Origin: Pseudomonas cerasi
GTDB taxonomy: Bacteria > Pseudomonadota > Gammaproteobacteria > Pseudomonadales > Pseudomonadaceae
Direction of reading: 5' to 3'
NCBI RefSeq assembly: GCF_900074915.1
Contig: NZ_LT222315.1
Location: 1 to 64,000 of the forward strand
DNA length: 64,000 nucleotides
A program made the translations under genes and the position numbers. The notes beneath the pieces are model-generated. The model worked only from the letters and a program-made list of their open reading frames with translations, searched no databases and was not told where the DNA came from. Positions 33,420-42,220 of this stretch are shown here, piece after piece (position 1 is the stretch's first letter; each line of letters begins with the position of its first letter).

Positions 33420-34616
33420 TTAAACTACAGAGCCTTCTAGTTTTGCCACTATCATTTCTGCAATTGGAATCGCCGATGTGGCTGCCGGTGATGGCGCATT
33501 ACACACGTGCAGCATTCTGGATGTTTGTACAAACAGAAAATCTTGTACAAATCCTCCTTTGTTTGTGACGGCCTGTGCGCGTATGCCTGCGTCCGAAGGT
33601 TTTAAGTCTTCAAGGTTCAAAGAGGGATAATACTGTTGGCATTGCTCCAGGTAGCTTTTCTTGCAGGCCGAGTTTCTAATTTCGCTGACACCCGAGCGTA
33701 AGTTTTTGCCAAGAAGCTTCCAAAAACCTGGATACAAACTATATTCCAAAACATCGCGAGCATTAAATGCAAGTTTATTGTAGCCTTCGCGCGAAAGCCC
33801 AAGCACAGCATTAGGCCCAACCGTAACCCCTCCATCAATCATGCGAGTTAAATGAATCCCGAGAAATGGAAGCCCTGCTTCTGGCACTGGGTAGATCAGG
33901 TGATTGATGCTATTGTTTTTTTCTGACGGTAAACGAAAGTATTCACCACGAAAAGGTATGATCTGAAAATCGACATCTAGCCCAGCCATTGCAGCTAGAC
34001 GATCAGACTGTAAACCCGCGCAAACTACGATTTTTTTGGACTTCCAGGATAACGCTTCTGATGACACCGATACGTGGCTCTCATGCTCCTGAATTGCGGC
34101 TATCGTTTGACCAAATGCTATTTCCCCACCGGCTTTAGTTATCAAATCAGCCATGACATCTGACACGATTCGGTAATCCACAATACCGGTGCTGTCTACA
34201 AACAGTGCACCCAGACCTGTAATATTGGGTTCGCGTTGTCTTAGCGCCTGAGCGTCTAGTCGTTCAACGTTGAGCCCATTCTGTCTGGCTCGCTCTTCAA
34301 GACTGCTGAGCAAGGCAAGCTGCCGAGGATTAGATGCAACAAGCATTTTCCCGCAAACTTCAAACGGGATCTTGTGTTCGGTACAGAAGGCTTTGGTCAG
34401 TTCTGCCCCGCGCTTGCACAGTCGGGCCTTCAAACTGCCAGGCTCGTAATAGACCCCTGCATGGATGACCCCGCTGTTGTGACCAGTTTGGTGCTTTGCT
34501 ATCGCGGCCTCTTTTTCCACGAGCACCAACGAAGCGCCGGGATGAGCCCTAAGTAGTTGCATGGCTGTGGCCAGCCCCACAATCCCACCCCCAATCACAC
34601 AAAAATCGTAAATCAT
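33420..34616 (-). CDS. lhgO: L-2-hydroxyglutarate oxidase
   Basis: This 398-residue FAD enzyme begins with a Rossmann fold (DFCVIGGGIVGLATAMQLL). The family hallmark GHNSGVIHAGVYYEPGSLKA lies near residue 46, and the C-terminal FVQTSRMLHVCNAPSPAATS is present. It oxidises L-2-hydroxyglutarate to 2-oxoglutarate, passing electrons to quinone at the membrane in known members. A FadR-type gene lies upstream and a shared operator-like palindrome lies in the gap, so regulation by that protein is likely. Confidence 0.9.
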   Translation of the reverse strand: MIYDFCVIGGGIVGLATAMQLLRAHPGASLVLVEKEAAIAKHQTGHNSGVIHAGVYYEPGSLKARLCKRGAELTKAFCTEHKIPFEVCGKMLVASNPRQLALLSSLEERARQNGLNVERLDAQALRQREPNITGLGALFVDSTGIVDYRIVSDVMADLITKAGGEIAFGQTIAAIQEHESHVSVSSEALSWKSKKIVVCAGLQSDRLAAMAGLDVDFQIIPFRGEYFRLPSEKNNSINHLIYPVPEAGLPFLGIHLTRMIDGGVTVGPNAVLGLSREGYNKLAFNARDVLEYSLYPGFWKLLGKNLRSGVSEIRNSACKKSYLEQCQQYYPSLNLEDLKPSDAGIRAQAVTNKGGFVQDFLFVQTSRMLHVCNAPSPAATSAIPIAEMIVAKLEGSVV

Positions 34617-34636
34617 GAAAGTCCTTTTTATGTCTG

Positions 34637-34649
34637 GTTGTCTGACAAC
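34637..34649. promoter_or_regulatory. FadR-type operator upstream of lhgO
   Basis: GTTGTCTGACAAC is a near-perfect palindrome 21 bp upstream of the lhgO start. The same core occurs at 35409-35419 before the regulator gene. The sequence type is common for GntR/FadR repressors of oxidoreductase operons. Confidence 0.75.
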
Positions 34650-34691
34650 GAATATGAACGGCGACAGGTACTGGTGCCCTCACTGACACCG

Positions 34692-35393
34692 CTACTCCAT
34701 CACATCTATATTGAGGCGTAGAGCGGCAGAATTCAGATGCAAGCGAGCGCAGTTAGCGGCTTCAACCGGGTTGCGACTTTTGATCGCATCGTAAATTTCA
34801 CGGTGCTCGCGATTGGCACCGCTTGGACCTACCGCAAGCTTTGACGAGTTTTCCCACGCCATGAAACGAGCCCGGATGAGCTGGCTTTCAAGAAAGTCAT
34901 GGAATGCAGCCAGGTATTCGTTTTTGCAGGCAGCTACGATGGCCCTATGAAATTCCACATCCGCCTTTGAAGATGCTTCAAAATTCCCGGCATTACCTTC
35001 CATCAGTGAGATGGCGTCAGACAGCCGCTCCAAATCTTTCGTCGTGTGCCGTTGCGCAGCCAGTGACGCGGCTTGTATTTCAATGCACGAGCGTAATTCA
35101 AACAGCTTAGCGAGATCCGCTGCATGGCTCTCGCTGCTAGGCAGCCTAAAAACCGTTCCAGATGGATTTTGAGAAACAAAAGAGCCGTTGCCTCGACGAA
35201 TCACTAGCACGCCATCGGCTTTCAGCTGTGAAATGGCCTCGCGCACTACCGAGCGGCTGACACCGAACTGATCAGCCAGCTCATGTTCTGTTGGCATCTT
35301 CGAGTCGGCTTGGAGCCCCCCGCTCGCTATTTCTTTGCGTATCGTTGACACGACACCTTCAACAAGGGATTGAGGTCGTGAGAAGCTGAGCAT
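34692..35393 (-). CDS. FadR/GntR-family regulator with FCD domain
   Basis: This 233-residue protein begins MLSFSRPQSLVEGVV. It carries the GntR winged helix (SKMPTEHELADQFGVSRSVV and REAISQLKADGVLVIRRGNG) and an FCD domain with FELRSCIEIQAASLAAQRH and ADVEFHRAIVAACKNEYL. It is full length. It probably represses its own gene and the lhgO/MFS genes through TTGTCTGACAA sites until 2-hydroxyglutarate or a related acid is present. Confidence 0.9.
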   Translation of the reverse strand: MLSFSRPQSLVEGVVSTIRKEIASGGLQADSKMPTEHELADQFGVSRSVVREAISQLKADGVLVIRRGNGSFVSQNPSGTVFRLPSSESHAADLAKLFELRSCIEIQAASLAAQRHTTKDLERLSDAISLMEGNAGNFEASSKADVEFHRAIVAACKNEYLAAFHDFLESQLIRARFMAWENSSKLAVGPSGANREHREIYDAIKSRNPVEAANCARLHLNSAALRLNIDVME

Positions 35394-35408
35394 AATGTTT
35401 TTGTCCTG

Positions 35409-35419
35409 TTGTCTGACAA
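35409..35419. promoter_or_regulatory. FadR-type operator before the regulator gene
   Basis: TTGTCTGACAA lies 16 bp upstream of the regulator's ATG, so binding would block its own transcription or translation start. It is identical in core to the operator at 34637-34649. Confidence 0.7.
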
Positions 35420-35531
35420 TAAGGCTAAGGAATATAGGATCCAAATTCCACTTTTCCCGACGAATGGCTGTGGGTGAGATTATGTTGATTCTCGCTTAGA
35501 GCGCACCGGCAGCAAGCGCGGAGCTGGGCAG

Positions 35532-35828
<297 letters not shown>

Positions 35829-35875
35829 CCTATTTTTCGGCGAATGGGCCATCGATGCTTTCAAAAACGACCGCC

Positions 35876-35963
35876 ACGCCCCTCAAGGCGGTGAGGGCTA
35901 CTAGGAACGGCATGGCAGCGGCCAAGCCCCACACCCAGGACAGCAGGAACGTCGCGGCCTTGG
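35876..35963 (-). pseudogene. virB3 fragment from a second, diverged type IV system
   Basis: Read on the minus strand, this segment encodes AATFLLSWVWGLAAAMPFLV followed by ALTALRG. It closely matches VirB3 residues 45-72 of the complete gene at 28773-29261, with scattered base differences. It starts near the IS21 remnant and ends before the 49-codon gene. It is a remnant of another virB operon, or of a diverged duplicate, lost by deletion. Confidence 0.75.
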
Positions 35964-35972
35964 TCGATCACT

Positions 35973-36122
35973 TCAAAAGCGGTTAAGCCACTTCATCAAG
36001 GCTTCTGCTACGCACGGAGGGGCCATGTGGCCTGCGAACTCTCGCAGCAAGTGCAGATACTTAGGGTCTGAAAGCTGGCATATGGGCAGGTTACGGACTG
36101 TGTTATAGTCTCGCTCGGACAT
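35973..36122 (-). CDS. Small protein of 49 residues downstream of parG
   Basis: The ORF begins MSERDYNTVRNLPICQL and ends MKWLNRF. CTGGAGGGAAG lies just upstream of the ATG, a strong ribosome-binding site. It contains a helical part (PKYLHLLREFAGHMAPPCVA). It is not recognised and lies about 100 bp after parG in the same direction. Confidence 0.55.
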   Translation of the reverse strand: MSERDYNTVRNLPICQLSDPKYLHLLREFAGHMAPPCVAEALMKWLNRF

Positions 36123-36225
36123 AATCTTCCCTCCAGGGAGTTTTGTTCACGCCGGGGATGGTGACAGCCATACCCCGGCATCTTATATTTTTAGCTTCTA
36201 CTGCATACTCATGATGAGTTAATAC

Positions 36226-36438
36226 TCATGATGGGTTTTTCTTCAAATAATCCGCTACGAACTGCTCGACTTCTTCTTTCATCGTTCTCCCATTGCGCAT
36301 GCAAGCAATGCGAAAACGCTCATGCGTTGAAGCATCCAAGTTAACGTTCAACCGTTTCTCTTGTGCCTTGCTTGCCTTTTCCAGCTCTCTAGGTGCATTT
36401 TGTTGTGCACGACTAGTCGCTGCTTTTAATAGGGCCAT
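36226..36438 (-). CDS. parG: ParG-like ribbon-helix-helix partition protein
   Basis: This 70-residue protein has a basic flexible N-terminus (LKAATSRAQQNAPRELEKAS) and an RHH domain (KRLNVNLDASTHERFRIACM, then MKEEVEQFVADYLKK). Its ATG overlaps the parF stop (TAATG). Size, order and domain match ParG of TP228-like systems, which bind a centromere and repress the operon. The N-terminal arm would stimulate the partner ATPase. Confidence 0.8.
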   Translation of the reverse strand: MALLKAATSRAQQNAPRELEKASKAQEKRLNVNLDASTHERFRIACMRNGRTMKEEVEQFVADYLKKNPS

Positions 36439-37049
36439 TACCCGTTCTCCACTAACCGTTTAATTTCTTCTGCGAAAATTAGAGAATCTAATCGTGCGCC
36501 GCTATTGCCGCTGGTGACTGGTGTTTTACCTTGTGCAATTGACGTTGGGAATGCGATCCGGTCATGCAGCGCACTACTCAACACAGGTATTCCATAATCA
36601 CTTAGCGCGTCGGCTGCTTCTTTCCCAAGTTTAGTACGGGGGGAAAGCCGGTTAACAAATAAAGCTGCTTGTAGACCGGGCCGGTGTGCCTGATGTGCTT
36701 TTACCAGCTCGACCGTTTCAGCTACCGCCCATATGTCAAAGACACTGGGGGCACATGGCAGCAGTACAAGGTCTAAAAATGACAGCACCTCGGCAGAGAG
36801 CCCGCCCGCTGTGTCCACCACCACAAAATCTGCTGTCGGCAGATGCCGTAAGTCATTGGCTTGGGTAGCAGTGAACACCTCTAGCGTCTCCGGGAGGTTT
36901 GCCCCCTCGGACCAACGCTCAATGCTTCGTTGCCGGTCCAGGTCCACCAGAAGAACGCGGTACTTTTGAGCAAGCGCGCCTGCCAGGGCCAACGCAGACG
37001 TGCTTTTCCCTGCACCGCCTTTCTGCGTAACAAAGCCTATCGTTTTCAC
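36438..37049 (-). CDS. parF: ParF-like partition ATPase
   Basis: This 203-residue ParA-family ATPase has deviant Walker A QKGGAGKS at residues 9-16, LLVDLDRQRSIERW, and DFVVVDTAGGLSAE as Walker B. It lacks the N-terminal DNA-binding domain of the large ParA type, so it belongs with ParF-like proteins. The start codon is GTG, preceded by GAGGGATTGGC. With ParG it should segregate the plasmid using the repeats upstream. Confidence 0.9.
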   Translation of the reverse strand: MKTIGFVTQKGGAGKSTSALALAGALAQKYRVLLVDLDRQRSIERWSEGANLPETLEVFTATQANDLRHLPTADFVVVDTAGGLSAEVLSFLDLVLLPCAPSVFDIWAVAETVELVKAHQAHRPGLQAALFVNRLSPRTKLGKEAADALSDYGIPVLSSALHDRIAFPTSIAQGKTPVTSGNSGARLDSLIFAEEIKRLVENG

Positions 37050-37637
37050 GCCAATCCCTCTTGATAAGTGAGTAAATACACAATATGAGTACGATTATTG
37101 TGCATCGTTTTCGCGGTCGAGCTGAAAGCTTTCGGTAGCAGCAACATTGCTCCACTCATCAGACGCCAGATAAAAGGCAGCCATGTCAGCCGATACGGCC
37201 CAGCGAGCCATGAACCTCTTGATCTTTGCTGGCATGCCCAATAGTGCCACCTGATCTTAATGTGTATAGGCTCATTACACACCAAAACTCACATTGTGTA
37301 AATACTCATTATGAGTTTTATCTCATCGCTCTTTGGCAAGAGCGCCTGCTTTAAATCTGCTCTACAGAAGTGGGGCTCTGCTTTTGGGATGAGGCGGATG
37401 ATTGCTTGTGCTTGAGCGTACAGCATGTGAGTAAAAACTCAATATGTACATAATGAGTTTTTACTCATAAATCTAAGGCCTTTTCGGAATGTGTACATAC
37501 ACATCTTTCCCATAAAGTGTATTTACTCATAACAATGATGTTCAGCAGCTGTAATGGCTCAAATGGGTAGTTCTTTCTAAGGTAGCTCTTTAGGGTTGCG
37601 TTTAGGTCAATTGGGCCACGCCTGATATGCTGGGTCT
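37050..37637. promoter_or_regulatory. Centromere-like region with ACTC/GAGT boxes
   Basis: This 590-bp AT-rich stretch upstream of parF contains many ACTC or GAGT tetramers separated by AT-rich spacers. Examples are TGAGTAAA near 37072, ATGAGTACG near 37085, AACTCACA near 37290, TACTCATTATGAGT near 37303, and GTGAGTAAAAACTC, AATGAGTTTTTACTCAT and TTTACTCATAA between 37427 and 37532. TP228 ParG binds ACTC boxes with AT-rich 4-bp spacers. The region is therefore probably both parH-like centromere and parFG operator. No gene was seen. Confidence 0.7.
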
Positions 37638-37655
37638 ATTTGGGTATACCAAAAT
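37638..37655. promoter_or_regulatory. Palindrome upstream of resolvase (res or operator)
   Basis: ATTTGGGTATACCAAAAT is nearly palindromic around TATA and lies ten bases before the resolvase start. Serine resolvases cut at such crossover sites and repress their own genes there. Confidence 0.5.
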
Positions 37656-37665
37656 GGGCCATACG

Positions 37666-38301
37666 ATGACGACTCTCAATGTTGCGCGGGTGTACCTGCG
37701 TGTCAGTACCGAAGACCAGGACTTGCAGCGCCAAGAAGCGATCATTGGCAATGCGCGAGCATCGGGCTACTACGTGGCTGCGGTCTATCGCGAAAAAGCA
37801 TCGGGCGCTCGACCCGACCGTCCCGAGCTGTTGCGCATGATAGAGGACCTGCAACCAGGTGAAGTCGTCATCGCTGAGAAGATCGACCGAATCAGCCGTC
37901 TTCCCTTGGTCGAAGCAGAAAAGCTTGTGGACGCGATCAGGGCTAAGGGCGCACGCTTGGCAGTGCCCGGCATCGTCGATTTATCGGAATTGGCCGAGGC
38001 ATCCAGTGGCATCGCCAAGGTGGTGTTGCAAGGTGTACAAGACATGCTGTTGCGTGTGGCACTGCAAATGGCCCGTGACGACTTTGAGGACCGTCGAGAG
38101 CGACAGCGGCAAGGCATCGATTTGGCCAAGAGCGCTGGTCGATACAGAGGGCGTAAACCAAATGTTAAAGTGCATGAAAGGGTCATTGCCCTTAAAAGCG
38201 GCGGGTGTAGCATTGCAGAGACTGCGCGGCTGGCGGGCGTCAGTGTCAGCCAGGTAAAACGTGTTTGGTCGCAGTACCTGGCGGCTAAGACAGATGTCTG
38301 A
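37666..38301 (+). CDS. Serine recombinase (multimer resolution type)
   Basis: This 211-residue resolvase/invertase-family protein starts MTTLNVARVYLRVSTEDQDL, with the catalytic serine in RVSTEDQ. It contains DRISRLPLVEAEKLV and ends with a DNA-binding helix-turn-helix (GCSIAETARLAGVSVSQVKR). Its position next to parFG suggests a plasmid dimer resolution role. A related resolvase fragment lies beside avrRps4 at 42045-42219. Confidence 0.88.
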   Translation: MTTLNVARVYLRVSTEDQDLQRQEAIIGNARASGYYVAAVYREKASGARPDRPELLRMIEDLQPGEVVIAEKIDRISRLPLVEAEKLVDAIRAKGARLAVPGIVDLSELAEASSGIAKVVLQGVQDMLLRVALQMARDDFEDRRERQRQGIDLAKSAGRYRGRKPNVKVHERVIALKSGGCSIAETARLAGVSVSQVKRVWSQYLAAKTDV

Positions 38302-38395
38302 GGCGCTGCCTTGGTCCAGTGCCCGTCTGTGACCTTGCTGAAGCATTTTCAGTCTCTCGGTCAACAGTATCAAACCCTTTTCATTAGGCACAAAA

Positions 38396-38668
38396 ATGCT
38401 CGATTTATCCGCAGAGCAACACCAGCTGGCGAAGGTAGTCCATGATTATGCCAGCCGATTTCCATCGACAGAAAGTGGCGATAGCCAGCTACTTCAGGGC
38501 TGCTATGACTATATGATGGCTTTCAAACAGGTGCTCGACAGCTCATCAAAGGTCCAGATGGACTACATCTGCCTGCAATATCCAGGATTTTTTCGTTTCG
38601 CGAAAATGATGGAGTTGCTGGCACAAGGGATTGCTGATGGCGTCATCCAGGTACCAAAAGAACACTAA
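38396..38668 (+). CDS. Small hypothetical protein
   Basis: This 90-residue helical protein begins MLDLSAEQHQLAKVVHDYAS and contains DYMMAFKQVLDSSSKVQMDY. No family was recognised. It sits alone between the resolvase and the RES-Xre pair. A clear ribosome-binding site is not seen before the ATG. Confidence 0.5.
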   Translation: MLDLSAEQHQLAKVVHDYASRFPSTESGDSQLLQGCYDYMMAFKQVLDSSSKVQMDYICLQYPGFFRFAKMMELLAQGIADGVIQVPKEH

Positions 38669-38770
38669 CAAGGGTTGTAAGCCGGGATTGCAAGCCGTTA
38701 CACCTATGCATCAATTCGTTTTGGACAGCCACAGAGCTAACAGAACTGGAAAACCACTACCCGAATTTAT

Positions 38771-38805
38771 CTGTAGATCATATTGATGTATATTGTAATC
38801 TACAG
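38771..38805. promoter_or_regulatory. Operator-like inverted repeat before RES-Xre genes
   Basis: CTGTAGAT and ATCTACAG face each other across 19 bp of AT-rich sequence, 24 bp before the antitoxin start. This fits the promoter-operator of an autoregulated toxin-antitoxin operon. Confidence 0.6.
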
Positions 38806-38828
38806 ACCATAAACTGGGAGTGGTGAAC

Positions 38829-39230
38829 ATGAGCCAAGCGACTACTGCACGTGCACAGTCCACCAAGGATGCTGGCGCGGTGGCACTACGCACCGCAGTG
38901 ACGATCATGGAGCGATGGAAAGCGACACCTAAGGATATCGAGAACACCCTTCGTATATCACGCAGCACCTACTCGCGCGCCAAGGATCAAGGTCGTTCCG
39001 TGAGCTTGGATAATGATCAAATTGCACGTATCAGCCTTATCCTGAACGTACATGGTGCGCTGAGAACAATCTTCGACAACCCAGAAAACGTCTATGGCTT
39101 TCCACGAATGGCCAACGACAACGAATTTTTTGATGGCAGAGCCCCGCTGGAAATCATGTCCACAGGCTCATTCATCAACCTGTACGAGACTTACCGTCGC
39201 ATTGACGTGTTACGAGGTGCCCAATGGTAA
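38829..39230 (+). CDS. Xre-type antitoxin of a RES-Xre pair
   Basis: This 133-residue protein begins MSQATTARAQSTKD. It has a helix-turn-helix (RWKATPKDIENTLRISRSTY) and the MbcA/ParS-like C-terminal domain (FDNPENVYGFPRMANDNEFF, ending YRRIDVLRGAQW). GGGAGTGG precedes the ATG; two GTG codons upstream are less likely starts. The stop overlaps the toxin start by 7 bp. It would neutralise the toxin and repress the operon. Confidence 0.85.
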   Translation: MSQATTARAQSTKDAGAVALRTAVTIMERWKATPKDIENTLRISRSTYSRAKDQGRSVSLDNDQIARISLILNVHGALRTIFDNPENVYGFPRMANDNEFFDGRAPLEIMSTGSFINLYETYRRIDVLRGAQW

Positions 39231-39922
39231 GCGCTGCTGATCTGAATGTGCTGCGCGGGGGAGGGAGCATCAAGTCATACCGCTTGGTGAACTCCAAGTT
39301 TCCTCCGATTGCCTTGTTCGATGACGTGGCCAGCGCTGACGAGTTCGATATCCTTTACCAAGTTCAGGCCCTGACGAATCCCCGTCTGCAGAACGAGGTA
39401 GGCGACCTCAACCTGATCCCTCGCAGCGAAATACCTTTCGGCATCACTGGCTGCTCCTACGCCACCGCGCCGTTCACACACGTGAACCCTGACGGCTCCC
39501 GCTTCAGCGATGGCTCGTTCGGCATGCTTTACCTGGCTGCCTCCATGGATACGGCCATCGCCGAAGTGCGCCATCACCAAGAAATGTACTGGAGCAAAGT
39601 GCAAGGGCTGAACTACGAGCGTTTCGTATTCCGTGGTCTGACCTGCGAATTCGACGAGGTGGGTGTACTGGACGCAACTGTGCTGTATCTGACGGACGCG
39701 ATCTATGCTCCAAACGATTACAGCGCCTCAAGAGCGCTCGGCCGCGAAGTGAGGAAGGCCAAAGCTTCGGGTCTGCGCTATCGCTCCGTTCGCTCGCCTG
39801 GCAATACCTGTTGGGCGCTGACTACCCCTCGACATGTTGATTCGATTATCCAATCAAGCCATTACGAAATGGTCTGGAACAAGAAAATCACCAGCGTTAA
39901 TAAGCTCGTAGCCAGCGCGTGA
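39224..39922 (+). CDS. RES-domain toxin
   Basis: This 232-residue protein has the RES signature: an Arg in KSYRLVNSKFPP, a Tyr in GMLYLAASMDTAIAEVRHHQ with the Glu, and a Ser near the end (VDSIIQSSHYEM). Known members such as MbcT degrade NAD+ by an ADP-ribosyltransferase-like fold. The pair probably stabilises the replicon. Confidence 0.85.
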   Translation: MVSAADLNVLRGGGSIKSYRLVNSKFPPIALFDDVASADEFDILYQVQALTNPRLQNEVGDLNLIPRSEIPFGITGCSYATAPFTHVNPDGSRFSDGSFGMLYLAASMDTAIAEVRHHQEMYWSKVQGLNYERFVFRGLTCEFDEVGVLDATVLYLTDAIYAPNDYSASRALGREVRKAKASGLRYRSVRSPGNTCWALTTPRHVDSIIQSSHYEMVWNKKITSVNKLVASA

Positions 39923-40290
39923 GAGCCCAAAATTGCTACTGAACGCCTGGATACCGTGCCGACGCAGTACGTCCTTGATCTGAAAGTAAGGCGCACCCAT
40001 TTTCACATACGGTTTTGTATCGTAAGCGCGAGCAGCTGTTATGGGGGTTGTAAGCCGGAGCTGCCGAAATTTCCGTCATGGGCGGGAAGCCAGTACTGGT
40101 GCGGATTGACGCCAAACAGTTGTATTCCCGCAGCGACGCCGCCAAGCCGAAAACGGCTTGATTGAGCGGCCAAATATGTACGGAAAACCGTATCGGATAA
40201 GGTCGGTGTGGCAGGCAGCTCTTGGCTCGCCTATGCTCCTTCTCGCCAACAGATATGGCGCAAAGCCACTTAGCACTCAGGAGTCAGGTT
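39923..40290. other. Intergenic region with the left long inverted repeat of an outer element
   Basis: From about 40044 to 40160 the sequence begins GGGGTTGTAAGCCGG. It is roughly 80-85% identical, in inverted orientation, to 47865-47984. The terminal part is a Tn3-family type terminus also found beside the transposase fragment at 63121-63156. The remaining bases hold no clear gene. Confidence 0.7.
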
Positions 40291-40842
40291 GTGATCACGG
40301 AATTGAACATAGATGGCGTCACCAGTTACAAATCCAAGTCTACTCTCTCGCCCACCAACAAGACGTCTCTCATCTACGGGCTAAATGGTGCAGGTAAGAG
40401 CACCATCTCCGAGTTTTTGTACAATCATACCGAACCTCGGTTTGCTAAATGCAGTCTGAAAACCAGTCAGCCATGTGAAATTTTGGTGTACAACCAAAGC
40501 TTCCTCAACGACTACTTTTACGAAGAGGACAATTTAAAAGGAATTTTCACCCTCTCGAAAGAGAACAAGGTTGCACTCCAGCAAATCGAAGCCGAGACGA
40601 AAGAGTTGGAGAAGCATCTGACCGCTCAGCAAGAGAATTCAAAGCGGGCCACTGAAAACGCCACCAAACTCGATCAAGAAAAGACCAAAGCAAGCGGAAA
40701 AGTCTGGGAGATCAAGACGAATTTCACGGGTGGGGATCGCGTCCTGGAGTTTTGCCTAGAAAGCCTCAAAAGAACAGAACTTCTCTTCCAGCATATTATT
40801 GGATTACCTCTGCCGGAAAATGCACCTAGCTACACCATAGAT

Positions 40843-41004
40843 GGGGAGCCTAGAGAATTCGGAAAAAATCGTACGCTAAGGTTTTCCGAGCTGTCGTAAC
40901 GGCCTGAATTTCCCGTCTTCCAGCTTGCGGCTCTGCCGCCAGACGTAATCGCCGGTCAGGTTGACGTGCTCCCAGCCCAACGGCGACAGATACTGATACA
41001 GGTC
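40843..41004. repeat. Left arm: inverted copy of the tnpA 3' end
   Basis: About 160 bp match the complement of 46003-46164 with only a few mismatches, covering the terminal inverted repeat and the last 40 or so codons of tnpA. The match ends where GGGGTTGTAAGCCGG begins at 41005. This second outer end is what allows the region between it and the core transposon to be mobilised. Confidence 0.88.
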
Positions 41005-41159
41005 GGGGTTGTAAGCCGGAATCTCAGAAATTTCCGTCACCCTTTTAAGTCCCCCAGGCGGGGGGCTCGACGAGAGCGACAGACCTTGTGTGTAGAAGTT
41101 TCAAAATGCTTATGCATCAAGAGACAGTGCCCTGCCCGAAGATATTTACATTCGGTGTG

Positions 41160-41181
41160 CCTTGGGCGTATACGCCCAAGG
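41160..41181. repeat. 22-bp perfect palindrome after avrRps4
   Basis: CCTTGGGCGTA and TACGCCCAAGG meet without a loop, 15 bp beyond the avrRps4 stop. It could act as a terminator hairpin although no T-run follows. Confidence 0.5.
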
Positions 41182-41195
41182 CTTGAGGCAGGGAG

Positions 41196-41861
41196 TTATT
41201 GGTTAATTCTGCGGTCTTCGTGTGCGAGCATCGTAAGGCGTCTCTGTAATTCAACAAGGTCAGCTCTTGCTTGGCGCAGCTGTTGTGTTGTATTCGCTAT
41301 TTCGTCAGGATTGGCCTCTTCTGTAGCGTCTTCAAGCTCTTCAGTAAGGTCGTTAACAAAGGTTTGTTTGTCCTGTATTTCTTGTCTCAATTCAGCAGCG
41401 GCCCCACGTGGGCAGACTTGTATGTCGCGTGACGATGAGCCGACATGAGAGACTCGTTTGCCCCCGCCTAATAGGGAGTTGGGTGTAACCGGGATTTCTA
41501 GCCCACCAACCGCAGGTTTGAAGTTTCGTTGTTGGAGCTGGTTGAGAGCGTTCAGGTGGGGGCTGTTGGAAGGGCCCGCGTGGGTGTTGATGTCTAAGCG
41601 TTGAGCATCAAAAGCTTTAACTAAAATTGTGTTCTGCCGGTCTTGGTGAGCTGGCCTCTCACCCAATTGGCGCAGTCGCTGCGCCTGCATGCTTAGTCTT
41701 GCCCCCGGCTTTTGTAGTCCTTCTGAAGCTTGGTTGATTGCGGTTGTGGTGGCATGTGGCGAGGAATTGGCGGGAGAGGAGGCGAAATGGTTTGGCGCTT
41801 CCTCCGCAGGGGTCGTGTAGTTGAAACTGGAATTAACTGAACTGGTTGAAATACGATTCAT
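41196..41861 (-). CDS. avrRps4: Type III effector AvrRps4 homologue
   Basis: The 221-residue product equals AvrRps4 in length. It starts MNRISTSSVNSSF, a serine-rich N-terminus typical of P. syringae secretion signals. The in-planta processing site region GGGK lies at residues 132-135. The C-terminal coiled coil (ELRQEIQDKQTFVNDLTEEL) keeps E175 and E187, the residues known to contact RRS1. The KRVY motif at 135-138, needed for recognition and function, reads KRVS. A hrp-box-like promoter lies 85 bp upstream. The gene is cargo of the surrounding transposon. Confidence 0.88.
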   Translation of the reverse strand: MNRISTSSVNSSFNYTTPAEEAPNHFASSPANSSPHATTTAINQASEGLQKPGARLSMQAQRLRQLGERPAHQDRQNTILVKAFDAQRLDINTHAGPSNSPHLNALNQLQQRNFKPAVGGLEIPVTPNSLLGGGKRVSHVGSSSRDIQVCPRGAAAELRQEIQDKQTFVNDLTEELEDATEEANPDEIANTTQQLRQARADLVELQRRLTMLAHEDRRINQ

Positions 41862-41945
41862 TGGGAAACCTATTTTTCAAAGGATTTACGGCGCAGAAGC
41901 ACGTCTGCGGTCGTCATTTTTACCCTTGTGGAGAGGACGGAAGTG

Positions 41946-41974
41946 TTAGTGGAGCCGCACTAGCCGGCAGTTCC
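41946..41974 (-). promoter_or_regulatory. hrp box of avrRps4
   Basis: On the minus strand GGAACT is followed after 16 bases by CCACTAA. The HrpL consensus is GGAACC-N15/16-CCACNNA, so there is one mismatch. The site lies about 85 bp upstream of the avrRps4 start. Confidence 0.75.
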
Positions 41975-42044
41975 CAGTCTGCGCAGAAATATTTTCTCTC
42001 TCTGGCAAGATGTTGAAGTTCACCTTCGGATAGCAATGAACAGG

Positions 42045-42219
42045 GCAGCCTGCGGCTGCAAATCGCCCGTTCTTGCGATCGCGTAGCAGCAGAAACTGTC
42101 GCTGTCGCCGGTCTTCGAATTCGTCACGCGCTATTTATAAGGCCACGCGCAACAAAATGTCTTGAATGCCTTGCAACACCACCTTAGCTACGCCACTGGA
42201 CGTCTCGGTCAATTCCGAT
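42045..42219 (-). pseudogene. Serine resolvase fragment
   Basis: On the minus strand, pieces read LSELTETSSGVAKVVLQGIQ then DILLRVAL, and further on RDEFEDRRQRQ. These match the plasmid resolvase at 37666-38301 (LSELAEASSGIAKVVLQGVQ, ARDDFEDRRERQ). The frame is broken and both ends are missing. It travels with avrRps4 inside the transposon. Confidence 0.75.
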
Positions 42220-42220
42220 A

